Assembly: GCA_023333565.1 (NCBI GenBank)
Contig: JAJKFH010000948.1
Location: 5,158,001 to 5,222,000 of the forward strand
Direction of reading: 5' to 3'
Length of the DNA stretch: 64,000 nt
Source: Puffinus mauretanicus
Taxonomy: Eukaryota; Chordata; Aves; Procellariiformes; Procellariidae
This document shows positions 11,800 through 25,821 of this stretch, piece after piece; the stretch's first letter is position 1, and each line of letters opens with the position of its first letter. Below the pieces are notes generated by a model that made no database searches, had not been told where the DNA came from, and saw nothing but the letters and a program-made list of their open reading frames with translations. The position numbers were made by a program, and so were the translations under genes.

Positions 11800-12045
11800 A
11801 GAAGTAAATCCTCCTTGGACTGAATACTATATAGCAGAGGAACATCCCATATTCAATTCAAGAATTCCAGTGATGGAGAATCCACCAAAATGATACTTAA
11901 TTGATGATTCATAGTTAAAATATATTTAATCATATTTATATTTTAATTCTACTCTGTATTAGTCTAACTTTAACTTCCAAACACGGGATCTTACTATATT
12001 TTTTTGGCCACCTAAAGAATAGTTTAATCTGTTCGCACTGAGCTA
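11800..12045 (-). mobile_element. Ancient CR1 fragment, minus strand
   Basis: The plus strand contains 'ccagtgatggagaatccacc' at about 11868, then after an AT-rich gap 'ctaactttaacttcc' near 11965 and 'gggatcttactata' near 11985. These blocks, in this order, match the inverted 3' region of old amniote CR1 elements ('gatggagaatccaccac', 'agcttcaacttccagccattggatc'). Sequence between the blocks is strongly diverged and the outer borders are uncertain. Confidence 0.65.
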
Positions 12046-14637
12046 CCTGTAGATTGATCACCCTGCAGAGCGCTCTCAAAAATACATGCAGTTTGAGCTC
12101 CCTGAGTCTTTATTTTTTTTTTTTCTTTTTAACTCATGCCTCTTCTCTGTACCTTCTAAATTTTCAGCACCTTTACTTGAGTACAGACACAAAAATTCAG
12201 AGTATTTCCATAACAACCACAAGCAAGATACACAGAGAACTTAATTTTCTTACTCAGCATTCCCTAGTATTGATTCTAGGGACTGCATTAGATTTTTTAA
12301 GGAACTGTTTCACAGTACAAACTAATGTTCTACTAAACATCTGATTATCTTCAAACCACTCAGAGTTGGTGTTTTTTAAGTATTCACACCTATATTTTGT
12401 AAATATGGCCTGTAAAGCTTTTTCTTAATCATATAACTATACTAGGGAGTAGTTCCAATGCACCTCATTCTGCACATTACATAGTCCAGAGAAAATATAT
12501 TAAAAACAATCTTTTTGTTATTTTATTAAAGTCTATTCACACCCATTTCCCCATACCCAAAATTGGGTAACATGCAACTACAGATATCTAATGCCACAAA
12601 AAATGCACTGAAAATTTTGCTTAATTAAAATAACATGCTTGTGCATTTGAAATTAGAAGCCAGAATTTTTTTTTTTTTTTAATGAAGAATTTTTTCTTTA
12701 AATTCCTTGCCCTCAAAATTCAAATTTATTTTGTGTGGTTACAGTACTATAACCTGAACCATCAAGATGCTTGCTTTTTTTCTTTCTTTAGATCGATACA
12801 AGATCACTATTTGCATTAAATAATGCTAATCTGCAAAATAAGCAAATGGTTGTTAAAATAAAGATGTAATAATGAGACTTGAGCACTTGTACCTACAACA
12901 TCAGCTGAAGCTGGCTTCTTCTAGAGTCTCGGAAGTCCAGCCTGGTAATCAGTGTTGAAGTTTTAAACACTTTCTATTGATCACAGCACCAAATTTTGGT
13001 TTTTTGTTTTCTGTTGTCTTGTTAAAAAAAGCACCACTTTTGTGAATAACACAGATACCAGTAGATTGGATTTTCATTCCCAAGAGAAAGGGCAAAACAC
13101 TTTGCTATTTTAATCATCTAATTAAGTAACTGATGAACCAGAGATGTTATGGCTTCATTTTAATTTGTGTCCATTAGCTGGGATTTTTTTTTTTTTTTTT
13201 TAAATTTTAACTCATTCTAATGATTCATTATACTCATGGGAAAACATTAGATCATCTGCCTTTCTTTCAGGTCTGTCAGCAACCAAACAAAATCTCATGA
13301 ACACAGTAAATATGTAAATCAGCTCTGAATAAATAATAAATCACACAGTTCTGCTCAGTTAAATAGTGAATGAAAGTCTGTAAGAAGAGGGAACTTGCGC
13401 TGTTTTGAAAACCTAGATAATTCAAGCCTTCTCATATATATTGGGTACCTGCTCAGGTATCCACAGACAAGATAGTATTTCCTACCTACCAAGCAACATA
13501 ATCTTGTTTGTATCATTATATTTGTTCCTTCCTTGTGCTAATCCAGGGATACTGCTACTCTGTGTCCTCCATCCTAGAACTTTTCTCATTTCAATGAGAT
13601 TATCAAGAACTCATTTTTCAAATACTTGTTAAATGTAGCTGTTAGGTAGTGTTGCCCTGTACTTATAAACATCCAACAAGTTCTGTTATATTTGGTTTGC
13701 CCATTGTCAGCAAAGCTGCAAAGAAAAGGTTTCTGTGAAGGCCAGCTGACAAACAAGAAGATGTTAAACTTTACTTCCCAGAATGCAACACCGTCTATGA
13801 AAAAGGAAGATTAGACTAATTGAAGGTAGCACTTAACAGTCAAGCTACTTCTAATCTTCAAAAGCCACCTCTGCTCCTTCATGCTTATCTATGGGTTTAA
13901 GCTAAAAATCATTACACCCATTGTGCCAATGATCTCTTTCTTATAAAGAGCAAAAGCATGTTCTCATGAGTATTGCAGAACTGCCCTCAAAGAGGGAGTC
14001 TCGAGTGAACTGTGGGATGGAGGAAAGGGCACTTGCTTTTGAAGAGTTAAGGGTGAATCATGAGTCCTTTTCTCAGTTCACTTGTCTGAAGTAGCACAGT
14101 GGGAGAGGATTAACAAAAACTAGCTCCTCCAAACCTTCTCTTTGAAATTCTAAGCTGCTTACTGTAAGAACCTTAGGAGTAGTCTTGCTCTCCTTGAGCT
14201 TCTGTACTCTGCCCCCAGATGCACATGTTCAAATAAGAGTTAAGCAAAACTTTGGCTATAAAAATACCTCAAACTTGCAACTAGCTTGCATCTTGCTCAC
14301 TTAGAACTCTCTCAATCAGGATACAGAACTCAGATTTTTAGTTGCTTCTAGTTTGCTTTCTTCTATACCTGAAGATGATTGCTATACCACACAGAAGTCG
14401 GAGAGGATGTCTCCAAGTTATAGAGTAGGATAACTCTGACCAAAATAGAAAAAGCAGACCAAGGGTTATAACTGGAACAGTTAGCTTCCCTTTATACACC
14501 TGACACTGACCAGAAATCACAAGAGAGACATTTCTTCAGTTGATGATAGATGCCATTTCCTGTTCAGAATAACTGTAATGAAGCAATACTTTAGACACAC
14601 AGGGTAGCATAAAGGACAATTGTGGTAGTACTATGAG

Positions 14638-14705
14638 TTTGTTTGGGTTTGTTTGTTTGTTTGTTTGTTTGGGGGTTTTTTTTTTGTTTTTTTTTTTTTT
14701 TTTTT
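14638..14705. repeat. (GTTT)n microsatellite followed by T/G-rich tract
   Basis: About five clean GTTT units followed by GGGGG and long T runs. This is a simple repeat, likely polymorphic. Confidence 0.9.
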
Positions 14706-17143
14706 AGAAAAGGTCTTAAACCATGTGGTAATTCCTGCTTTCAGTATGCCAGAGTAAATCTGGCTAGTTTTTCTGGGTTTATTCGTTCCAGACTCCTATC
14801 CATGTTTTTCACAGAACAAGTCTGCATAAACAAATTTGTAGAAGGACTTTAACTCAAATTTTCTGATCCACATAGGTTGAATTCTGTCCCTGTTTAATAA
14901 CAAGAAGTAGCATATGCCCCAAAAGTTGCTCCAGCATTTGACTTCACAAAAAAAGGCAAAATGTCCTCCTTTGCTTCATGTCTAAAAACTTTCAACACAC
15001 AACACTGACTCCTCTCCACGATGGGCAGAGTCCCAAAGTAACGGTTTTAAATTAAGTTCTCACAATCTGATGCTCCATCTCCCTTCCTTATCTTTTTGTG
15101 ACCTGAATTAATCTGTTGACTGAATGCTGAAGCTGATGTTAGAGGACCCAATCTCCTAGAGACGAAAGAGGACTTCAGCATTCTCAGCATTTTGCACCTC
15201 AGGGCTCTATGTGATTTTAACTCTGTACATAATTTCAGTTTTATAGTACACTGTGTGATTCCATTCCAAGGAGCTTCATGTATTAATCACTGTCATCTTC
15301 TCTGTCTAGATAGATTGGATGCACCATAGATTTCTTTTTATTGTAGCTCCACAAGCTGCTTTTGTTGTGAAGTCCCACAGAGCCTCTGTAATTTTTACTA
15401 AAGAATAATCAAGGGAAGTTAGTTTGATAACTTTTTTTCTCCCCATAGTTCTTTGAAAACTAGGCGAAGTTTTAATTCATTAAAAATTTAATGAAATGTT
15501 TCATTTTAATCATATCACAATAGGTTACTCTGTGTGTGTGTCTCCACCCATATGAATTTGTTGTGCAGAACTCTTGCTCATCTCTTATATAAATCTTAGT
15601 AAGCACATTCGTTTCAGTAACTTGATAAATATTTCAACAGATGCATGTCAACACTTTAACATAAAGGTAGAAAAATTAATTGAAACCTTCCAGGTGGTAC
15701 AACACAGGTGACAGATGCATAACTGACATTGGGAAGGAAGGGAATGAAGATGACAAATATAGCATTTTACACTGCATGATTTTGTTTTTACAGTTTTGAC
15801 TGCATGTTTCCTAAAAATCCAATAAGCTAATTATATATTCTTGTAATTCAATACAGTTACTTTAATTAAGTCAACAAAAATTAAATCAATAACTGTAGTC
15901 AAAATATCTATTATTCAAAAAGCTATATCCAGCTTATTTTATTTTTCAGGTTCAGAATTGATCTCAAATCCATTTTCAACCAATAACACTTACAAAATTT
16001 TGATTTCTGTAGTACAAAGTTCTCCAGGTGCAGTAACCACTGTTCTTAACATTTGAACATAGCCCTGGCTGCACTTACTAGTGAGCATACCACACATATC
16101 ATATGAATATCAGATGCCTCTTTCTTATTATAGAAAACTATTTGATATATGTACTTCATTCTGAAAAGTCTGTTTAACTTGGGAATGCTCGATAACTCTT
16201 ATGCTTTATGGCATCTCTTAAACAAATAGATTTCTTCCGTGTATATTACCTTCACTTTTTGCCTTTTCAGAAAGGCTCCCTGAGTCACTGGTTCATGCAC
16301 AGTTTCAACACAGGTTTCAAGGAACATGCCTTTTCCAGTTCAACCTCTAGTTTATCTTTCCTATGCTCATGAGCCATAGCAACTCATCCAACAGCAATTA
16401 ACCCAATCTCCAGGCTAAGTTCTTTGTTTCCTTACACTCAGCTCCATATTCCTTCAAACACACCTCATACATTGGAAGAAAAAAAAAAAAAAAACAACAC
16501 ACAACAAAGAAGCTGGAAAAAACCCACCTCTGAATTTCACCATATGTTTTTTTCTGACCTATTTTTGCAGAAGGACCTGACTTGAGAAGTAAGCACGAGC
16601 TGTAACACTGTAACATTGCCATTATATATTGCATTTCCTGTGCAAACTTTGCCATGTCTGGTTTCCCTAGAAGCAACAGTCCTTGCCTTTACTTTTTGAT
16701 CTTCCAAGGCTTGTATACTATTTTCTTGTGCTTTTCTTCATAGTAGTCAAATTACTGGAAAATGGACAGACCTGATTTATAAGAATGAGATGTAATGATT
16801 AACATTACAGAACCCACACCCAGCATTTCAACGGTGTTGACAAACCATAGTTTCAGTTCCATTTTTAGTGAGAATCTCAAGAATTTTCACTCTGAGAAGA
16901 GACAAAGCCATGCTCCCAGGTGCCACCTAGAGAAGCTGGATTTAAATAGTGCAGAACTCCTTTAGGACCCAGGAGAAAAATTCTTCTCCTGCTCTCTTCA
17001 ACCAGGATAGCAGCTTAACCATTTTTCAGCTTCTACTGAAGTCTCCAATTAATTTCCATTTCTATCTCACAGAGTTACACAATAACAGCAGGCTCTGAAG
17101 TAATTTCTGTTTATACTACTGTGGAAAAAATGTGGTCTGGTTT

Positions 17144-17159
17144 GGGGGGGGTTGGGGGA
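17144..17159 (+). repeat. G-rich tract
   Basis: A run of eight G, TT, five G. It has enough G to be a weak quadruplex candidate but no other function is indicated. Confidence 0.6.
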
Positions 17160-19716
17160 GTTGTTTGGTTTTTTAGTACAAATACTTCAAATAAAGAAGA
17201 AAATATTTGCAACTGCTTTACATATGATATATCATTTCAGAAGCTGAGGAGAAGCACCCTCACATCCCCTCTAGAGCTGCTTTCGAGGTTACTGCCTAGG
17301 TTTCTCTGACATTTTTCAGCTAGTTTGTCCTGTCGTGCATGTTTTCTCAGAATGTCTTCTCAGATTTTTTCCTTTAAATTTGACAGATACCCACTGCAGC
17401 TTTTCTAGAATGGTTGTTCTGCCAACAGCTATTACTGCTGTACATGCTGTTTTCCTAACTCAGCTAAGTATTAACTTTTATTAAAGCTTTTCCTATTACA
17501 CTTAGGAAACAATAGTCCATTGCCCTACAAAAAACTTGAGGTGTAAATGTTGGAATCCTTTACTGGCACACAGTTCCATTTTGATTTAGTATATGTTTTC
17601 ATTGCATTACCAATGGCATTACAGCTCAGAGGACCTTATTAATAAGCTACTTTACTTTAGGATGGCATGATTTTATGATTATCATTATTGTAGCATAATA
17701 ATTCTGAGACATATTTAACAGTGACAAAATAAAGTATAAAAAAACCACCTTAGTATTTTGAAGACTATAGCATGTGCTGTGCGAAATCAAGAATGCTGCG
17801 GTTCATGAAAAACAAGGGAGCTTTTAAGTTAAGAGAACGTACGAAAAATAGTATGGCCATGACCACTTTTCCCATTGACACATAGAACTAAAAGAGCAGC
17901 AGGGCCACTGAGTTTCAGCTTTAACCTCCAGCTATAACCTACAGCTGCTTAACTCCCGTCCCTCTTTCTCTACAGATCTTGCGCTGTGCAAGTCATTTAT
18001 CTATTTGCAGTATGGAAGGCAGATAAGGGGCTAATTTCTTTTCACTACTTAGAACTTGGTAAAACAAATTAGGCAAGAGAAAGAAACAAACATATAAGCA
18101 AAATGTTTACATTCTTGATTCAATTATGTGTTTTTCCTCCCACTGCCTTTGCTAAAGGCTGCATATGTGAAAAATATCAGCCTGTTGCTTTAAAGCTACA
18201 GGGTATTGGTGCATAGTCCTCTCCCTGTGCAGAGGCCTTCAGGTTCTGTAGTCACTCCTATAATAAAGATATTTCATGTGTCTGTCAACTTGATACTTTT
18301 CCACATACCTCTAAAATTTCCAATATCACTGAAGATGAAAAAGAATAACCTTACGAGTACAGTCTCTAATCTCTACCTCTGATGAATGTTTGACTACCCT
18401 TTCTGCCAAAATTCAGCTCTAGGTATAAGGTGCTGCAGTATCACTGTGACTCCTAAGAAGTTTATTTTGTGGGAGATAACATTTCAAGCTATACTCCTGT
18501 CAAAGGGTTATCTGTGAATAGTGTTCATATAGCCTGTTACAGGCTTCACCTATGGTAGTTTGACTTCAATCTCCATTTGTTCATGGGGTTTTTTATTTAT
18601 TTTTTTCCCTTCACAAGGTCTTTGTCCTGTCTCCTTTGTGTCAATCAAAACAATTGTCCTCCCACTAATGTTAATATTAGATAGCTTTTAAAATCTTCAT
18701 TATCCTTTTTTTTTTTTTTTCAAAAATTGCTTTTATTCTCATTACTTACTTACTAATAACTGTATTTAATGTAAGAAAACTGGGCGGGGTCGGGAGTTTT
18801 GTTGAGTTGCAGCTTTAAAGTCCATCCATATTGGAGATAAACATTAGAACAAGGGCTTACATTTCAACTCCATGACCTTTTTCCTTTCTATAGGAGTAAA
18901 AGAAATCTGAGTAACTTTGCTTTCTATAACAAATATATTTTGAAAGGCTAAGACAGTCTCAGTCAGGATAGTACAACATAATGCTTGTAACAAAAGGAAC
19001 TAAAATAGGCTTCTACTACCTCACCCAAAATATTATGTTCCAGAAACATTTTTTTCAGCTTTACCCGCTGAACAGAAGATGTTCTGTTAACATCATGAAG
19101 ACATTCATACTTCCAACACGAGGTGCAAGCACTTTATTTTCACAGTTTAGATCAGAATGTAAACCTGTTATTATAAGTGTATTGAAAACACCAGAGGGAT
19201 AATCATTATCAATTTTTTTTCTGACACTGACAGGAAATGAAAAGGTACAGGACACTTGTTCTCCTAACAAGATTGTCAGAAACAAACACTGACTGACCTA
19301 CCATTTCTGCATCAGAACTATATTAGAATGTTTCCAAAATAAAACATGACAATGCTTCAGGCAAGTATTATAGTATTATATCAAACAGATGTTAGAGTTT
19401 TTAAATACTCATTTACTAAGGATAGGGAAGCTCTGAGAAGATTTATTTGGGCAGGTATCTGAAAGGCCAAATCCAACTCCTGTTAAAAGTCAGTTGCAAA
19501 GCTTTTGTCAAGTGTAAGCAAAAGCAGAATGAAATCCAGGCTGATGATTTGTTTTTCCGTATAATATTTTGAAAACATCTTTGCAGCATGAAAAACATTT
19601 TTACTAAACTTAGGACTTTTAAATCTGGAGGCAAAAAAACAATGCCAGTTTGATTGTGCTAAATTATGCAATCCAGATTTATAGCAACCTATATGTTCAG
19701 AAGTGCATGTCACAGT

Positions 19717-19758
19717 CTAGTAAAAGCGTCCCCTAGTAAAAGTGTCCCCCAGTAAAGG
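19717..19758 (+). repeat. 16-bp tandem repeat, about 2.6 copies
   Basis: Units CTAGTAAAAGCGTCCC (19717-19732) and CTAGTAAAAGTGTCCC (19733-19748) differ by one base. They are followed by a partial unit CCAGTAAAGG (19749-19758). Confidence 0.9.
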
Positions 19759-22700
19759 GCAAATGCAGGCATTTTTATACTCATCTACCTAACCTGCCTC
19801 ATATTCTGCTGTACATTCCCACCTTCCATTGAAAGGATGTATAAGATTTTGTTAACGCTTTCCTAAACTACAAGTCAGATTTTTTTTTTTTTTTTTTTTT
19901 ACTATTTATCCTGCTAAAATGGCAATAGCTTAGATTTGGGGCATGCCTAACCTAACTATGGCAGGAGCTACCTGTTTTGGCCAGATGTTCTGATGTATCT
20001 AAGCTGCTGCCCAGATGGTTTGGCTTACCTGGAATTACTGATGATTTTTTTTTTTTTCTTAACTAGGCTATTTACATTACCGACACTGTTCTCAAATTGT
20101 GCCTGGCACTATAAACAAATGTCTGTAGTTTAGGGCAGATCATCTGGCAACCTAGACCTTAGCAGTCTTACTGCTGCGTGAAGTTCGACTAAAGACCATA
20201 GGCAAAGCTATTTCTTGGGGCCAAAATTGCAAGCTTTAAATTTTACATTTTCTGCTTACAAAGTCCTGATTTTTCCATTCTCTGTCAATCTTGTTGGGCA
20301 TAGGGTCCTGCCTACTGTCTGTACTTTGTGCTTGGTTCCCATCCTAAATGCAGTGTTTTCACATTTCTGTACACAAATTGCTACAACTGAAATTGCAGTT
20401 AGAGTGACTTTCTACTTCCTTCCATGATTCGGTGCCATTCTCACTATTTGGAGGTACAATCCAAGCTTCTGTTTGATTCATGAATCTTCACATGGATTGC
20501 TGTTTTGCTAGCCTACTTCTGAACATACACACAGTCTATTCCTGAATCTTTGTTTTGTCTGAGTAAGTCACTGACCCCTGTTAAAAAGCAGTATTTCTCT
20601 GCCCCTAATTGAATACGAAGACATCCTTTGATAATCCTTGGAACTGGCAGGTGCCACTTTTTACTGCCAAACACCAGAGTGGAGGTAAACTACTTCAGGA
20701 GGAGGCAAGGACTCCCTGGGTTGTATTAATTGTTTTCTGGGTAGAATTTAGCCTTTCCTCAAGGCAACAGACATATCCTATTTCCTGCTGAGTTTGTAAC
20801 CTAGAAAGAGCCACCGCACCTAATGCTTGCCTTTCAAGTTACTGCAGATCCTAGTGTTCCCTGCCTGCTCAGCCTTTCCATTTCCTGCCTTTGGCAGTTG
20901 CACCATAGGATCCTTTTAAAATAGATGCAACACAAACAATTATGGCACTTGAAAGTGCACTATACAGAACAGCTTTAGCAAAGAAGTCTTCATAATACTG
21001 AAATCAAGTGCATCTTAAGCACAAGTGGCTTTCCAATCCTGATCTGCAGGGATGTACTGTAATTGCATCCTCTTAATACCATCTCAGAACCTGGGCTGAG
21101 GCAGTTTCTAAAATGGGCAAAATAAACAAATAGCTGGGAACAATGAACAGCAATGGAATAAAAATTTATTCTGTACTACTTTTTAAAACAGAGCTGCAAG
21201 AAATTTGTCTAAATGGTGATTAATTAGTTTATGAACAAAGCCCTTAGTTAAATCATAGTTGAGCATGAAGCTACCTCCCACACCAGTCATCCTTAATCTA
21301 ACTAATATTGCTGTTCCTAGAGGTTAATTTAGTAGTGTTGAATAAATAGCTGGAGGCATTGAACACTACCACAGAAGAAAGTAACTCAGCAGGAGACAAC
21401 CCAGATTCATACTTGTTCCTATCTTAAAATAACATATAGATCATAGAATAGAACTTGCTAACATTGAAAACCCAAATTCTTCTATATTTTATGAAAACTT
21501 AAATCCTACTTTAAATCACTGTAAATAGCTCACAGCTTGCTTTCTCTTCCAAAGTAGTTTGGCTTTAGAAACTATTAAGTGCCATTTTCCTTTACCAGAC
21601 ATCTCCGGAAATTTTTCCTATTTCTCCTCTTTTAATTATGGGATATCCATTAAAACAAAACCCAAGACATTGGATACTCCATTCCCATCAATTATTATCC
21701 AAGGCTTTAATCAAGTTTCTCTAATATTTTAAATTAAAACATTCATAACATCTCTGGGAGGTAAATGTAGTAATACGTTCCATGATACAGATGACGAAAC
21801 AGAATCCAAATGAACTGAGATCAAGTCAAAAATAATCTTTTTTTTAAATGATGAAATACTACACCACATTTCTTTATAGATCAAAACGTTTACTCTTTGA
21901 ACACTGATGAACTACACAAAATCATTCTTCTTAGAGGTGGATACTGCTGAAATCTACTGTTAATTCTAATCCAACATATTGAATCACAGACTAATTTGGT
22001 CACTCTTAGCATATACAGTCTTGGTTTATATTCAGATCTGCTTCAAAATCCAAGTGAATAAACACCCATTATCCCAAGATGAAGCTAAATAAAAGCAGAA
22101 ACAAGATTCTGAGGGTTGAACATAGGCAAGTTTCAGTCACTTACCTTTATATTGGAAATAGGCAAGGACAAACCTGATTTCTGCTGCAAGTAGAATGTGA
22201 ATGAACCAGAAAATCCCCTCCAGATTTTAGAAGTCATCTTTGCAAGACTTTCATCAGAATTAATACATCTGTGAGAAGAAAGGCGTTTCATTTAGGACAT
22301 TGTCCAGTTCATATTTTTAATGCGTTCATGACTAAGATACTAGACTTTGTTTTAACTGAAGTCTAGTAACTTTCAGAGCCAGGCTAAGAAATTAATGCAT
22401 TACTAGTATCAGCACAAGTCATATATATACAAGCATTTAACAAGCTGATAATGTGTACTGAGATATTGTCATACCTAACCATTAACTTTCTAATATCTAT
22501 GATCAAAGGTCTTATGGGTATTTTATCTGATTTTAGCTTGCACATTGTTACAGACTTACAAATCCCATTCTGTCCTGTTCTTAGACCCAAATCTGTTTCC
22601 ACACGTTCCCATCTTATCATTCACATCAAAACTTTGACCGTACAGAATGAGGCTGAAGAACGCTAAATAACCCTAATCAACAGTTGCCTTATAGGCAGGT

Positions 22701-25700
22701 TTGTTATATCATGGTGCTTCCTTGCAGGACTCTTAACACCTACCGACAATACTGGCTAAAAATGTTGGCATACCACTCATCATTCAGAATTAGCATACAC
22801 CCAAGAAAAATTAGAGTGTTTTCTCTATTTAAAATAGTAGATTTTGATTTAGATAATAGATTAAATGATTCCATTACTGAGTCATGTGCTATATTTTTAA
22901 AGGCCTTCTTCAGAGGATTTCTAGAAATTGCAATTCCAGTGCACATGTAAGGATTTCAGTGATTCAAAACAAATATGATTACTACTGTTTTCTTACAGAA
23001 TGTGGGAAAGATCAATTTTCCAATGAAAGTTTTGGGGGTTTTTTTCCTCCTTTTTAACACCCATAATTCACATATGTTCCAAAAAACCACATCTCCATAC
23101 CCAGAAGGCTTCCCTGGTATTTCATTCATTTGTTTTGCAAAACAACCTTAAGCGAGCATTACAAAAAGACACCCAAACACCAGGTCAGACAACTTTTTAG
23201 CTCATATTTTACAGATTTCATTACTTTAAATAGTCAGGTCACAAAGAAGAAAAGCTTTACAACCTATACTTTGGTCACACTATTCAGGTCACTTCTATCT
23301 GTAAAGTCCTGAGACCTTCCTGAGAACGTACCAGGTATCCTTCTACATGACAGTTTCTGGAAGACATTTGTAGATCTGCTAGTACCATAAGATAATATAG
23401 AAAAAGGTATGAGATGTACTTAAAAATGAGAGCAAGATGATAAGAGGAGTAGCAACTTAACAGATGAGTAAAGACTCCAGACTGTTGTTTGCACATCCAG
23501 CTTAGCTTTAGATATGCTAGTAGACAATGATATGATAGAGATCATCACATAGAAGTAGCCAGCTCTTTCCAAGAGGAAAAGTATGAAAAACAGTTTAAGT
23601 GCAAATTAGCCCACATATACTTTATCTAACGTATCCTCATAGGATAATATTGTCAGACTATTTTTAACAGTTTAAGGTATTTAAGATTAGTAATAACAAA
23701 AGACGTATTTTGTACCAAGGCAGTGTTACTCCGGTATGGAACCTGAGTTTTTGTGGATGGCATTCCTACTTATTTACTCACAGTACTGTGTGCTTAACAT
23801 TGTAATTTTTTTAAATCTCTGCCTGTGATATCCTAGTCTCTTTGGAATGAGTTCCCTGGGCTCCCTTTCTCCATAGTTCTCCTAGCTCTTACTTGGGAAT
23901 GAATTTATTAGCAAGTAACATTATAAGAATTTGGATACTTACCTGGAGTAACTATCAATCCTTCCTGTTTAAACTTAGGCCTTAAAGCTTAGAGAGAATT
24001 CTTTGATGATATTTGGGGAACAGAAAGTGTAACAGAACATCACCTCTTCTAGCTCTAATATCTTTGATTTAATTGTTATAATGTACTACAAATAGAAGAA
24101 TTATTTCAGGTGAATAGCGCCTAAACCATAATTAATGCATCAATGAAGTTTCAGGGTTCTAACTTAGACAAAAGGAGAGCAAAAGCACAGATACATAAAT
24201 TCTGTCTACAAAACGTATTGTCTACTTCAGTCATGAATAATTCCGCTGAAGTCATTGGAGAGTTTCTCCTGGAAAAACTATCATTATCTGCCACATACTT
24301 CAAAAATTAATTTTGGAAAAGACTATTACATTAACAATCTGATTTGCTGTCCAGCAGGTTGTGATATTTCCACAAAGTGTTTCAGCTTTATAATCTCTGA
24401 GTATCCAATCTTGACTTAATTCAGTGGGTTTAGTTCACATAGATAGTCCAACTTCATTCAAAATACAAAATTATTCTGTATAGGTATGAGTTACTAACTA
24501 TCAAAGAGTTATACAATTTAACTGCTTGAAAGTTTTTTGCAAGCTTCTAGCATTTACCTGGTTCAACCTCTCAGCACTCCCACTCAACAGCAAAAGGCAT
24601 AGAAAAACCACATAGCCTAATCATACCTTCACCCTAGTAGCTCCAGCTTTCACCCCCACAGTTGGGTTTAGACTAGAAATTGTGGTCAAGGTTCAGCTGG
24701 GGCTAATTACCTGTAAGAATTTTGTTCTTTCCACAGCTGGTTCCTTAATCAACATCAGGTACAATTAACCTTTAGCTGCGTAATTTTGATTCAACATTTT
24801 ACCAGGTTGTATCTTTTCATTCCACCCATAGCAGTACTCTCTGGAAGACACAATGTAGAGGAGTATTGGAAACATCAGGAATGCAACACAGCATCTGGCA
24901 CCATAAGGTGAGCAAAAGCAAGGTCAAGAAAATAAAAAGGAGCTTATCACTCCAGCATGTAGAGCAAGTCATTTACCAGCAGTCAGGGCAACATCAGGAA
25001 ACTGAAAAAATACAAACCATAGGATGGGAATTCAGGACCACAATTAAACAAGACAGTTACAAGGCCAAAGTCAAGGCTTTGGTAACGCAGCCTAGAGACA
25101 TGATAAAAAGCAAGAGATAATAAAATCCCCTTATATGAGGTCTTAGTAAGGCAACCTACCAACCAAAGTACTGACCTAGCCCCTAGCTGACTGGCTTGTG
25201 GAAACCACTCAGAGGTAACTGCAGGCTTGCCAAAGCCTCAATTCTGCAACCAGTTCAGATTAACGTGAATGCCTTAACACTGTCCTGGTTCCCTAGTTTG
25301 ACTGACTCTTCTTCCTATTAGCCAGCCCTGACCATTGCATTTATACTGTAATCTCACGTAGCCTCAGGCAGGGTCCCCTCTGGAAGCAAGAGTTGGTTCT
25401 TTCCTATTTATTCTGCCACTGACACCTACTGTATTGAAAAACAGCTTTAGTGTGAGTGTATATTTTTTTCTGCCAGTGATCTGAACTCCTACAGAAAGTT
25501 TGATCCTTTGTGTGTATTTCTTTCCTGCACCTGATGATTTCAGAATACTTTACTTAACAGAGCAAGTAGATGCTTCAGAAAGAATTTTCACATGAAAACA
25601 AATGTTCAGACAAAAGAAAGAGAACAGTTCAAACTTCCTAATAATTTTTGATCAATGACTTGAATTTGCCATCTGCATAAACAAATCCTACTTCTAATAC

Positions 25701-25821
25701 TATGAGCTAATACACCCTGCGGTTATGTTTGGCATTACAAATCTTAAAAGAATACATTTATGAGGATTTTTTTTTTTAGTTGGCTAAATTAGTACATTAT
25801 TATTTACTAAAGTCCCAGTTT
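19759..25821. other. Unannotated stretch
   Basis: About 6 kb without a supported gene. T21 lies at 19880-19900. The segment 24840-25430 is less AT-rich and more complex than its surroundings, but I could not assign it to a repeat or exon. Confidence 0.4.

Larger units (their letters stand above)
12046..19716. other. Unannotated AT-rich stretch with low-complexity runs
   Basis: No coding region or clear transposon was recognised in this 7.7 kb. Low-complexity items: T15 at 12666-12680, T18 at 13184-13201, a (GTTT)n plus T-rich tract at 14638-14705, A16 at 16479-16494, a G-rich tract at 17144-17159 and T15 at 18706-18720. Confidence 0.4.

Noticed and set aside
14643..14852. Hydrophobic open frame starting in the (GTTT)n tract
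   Set aside because: The Phe/Leu/Val-rich start is translated simple repeat, not a signal peptide or membrane segment.
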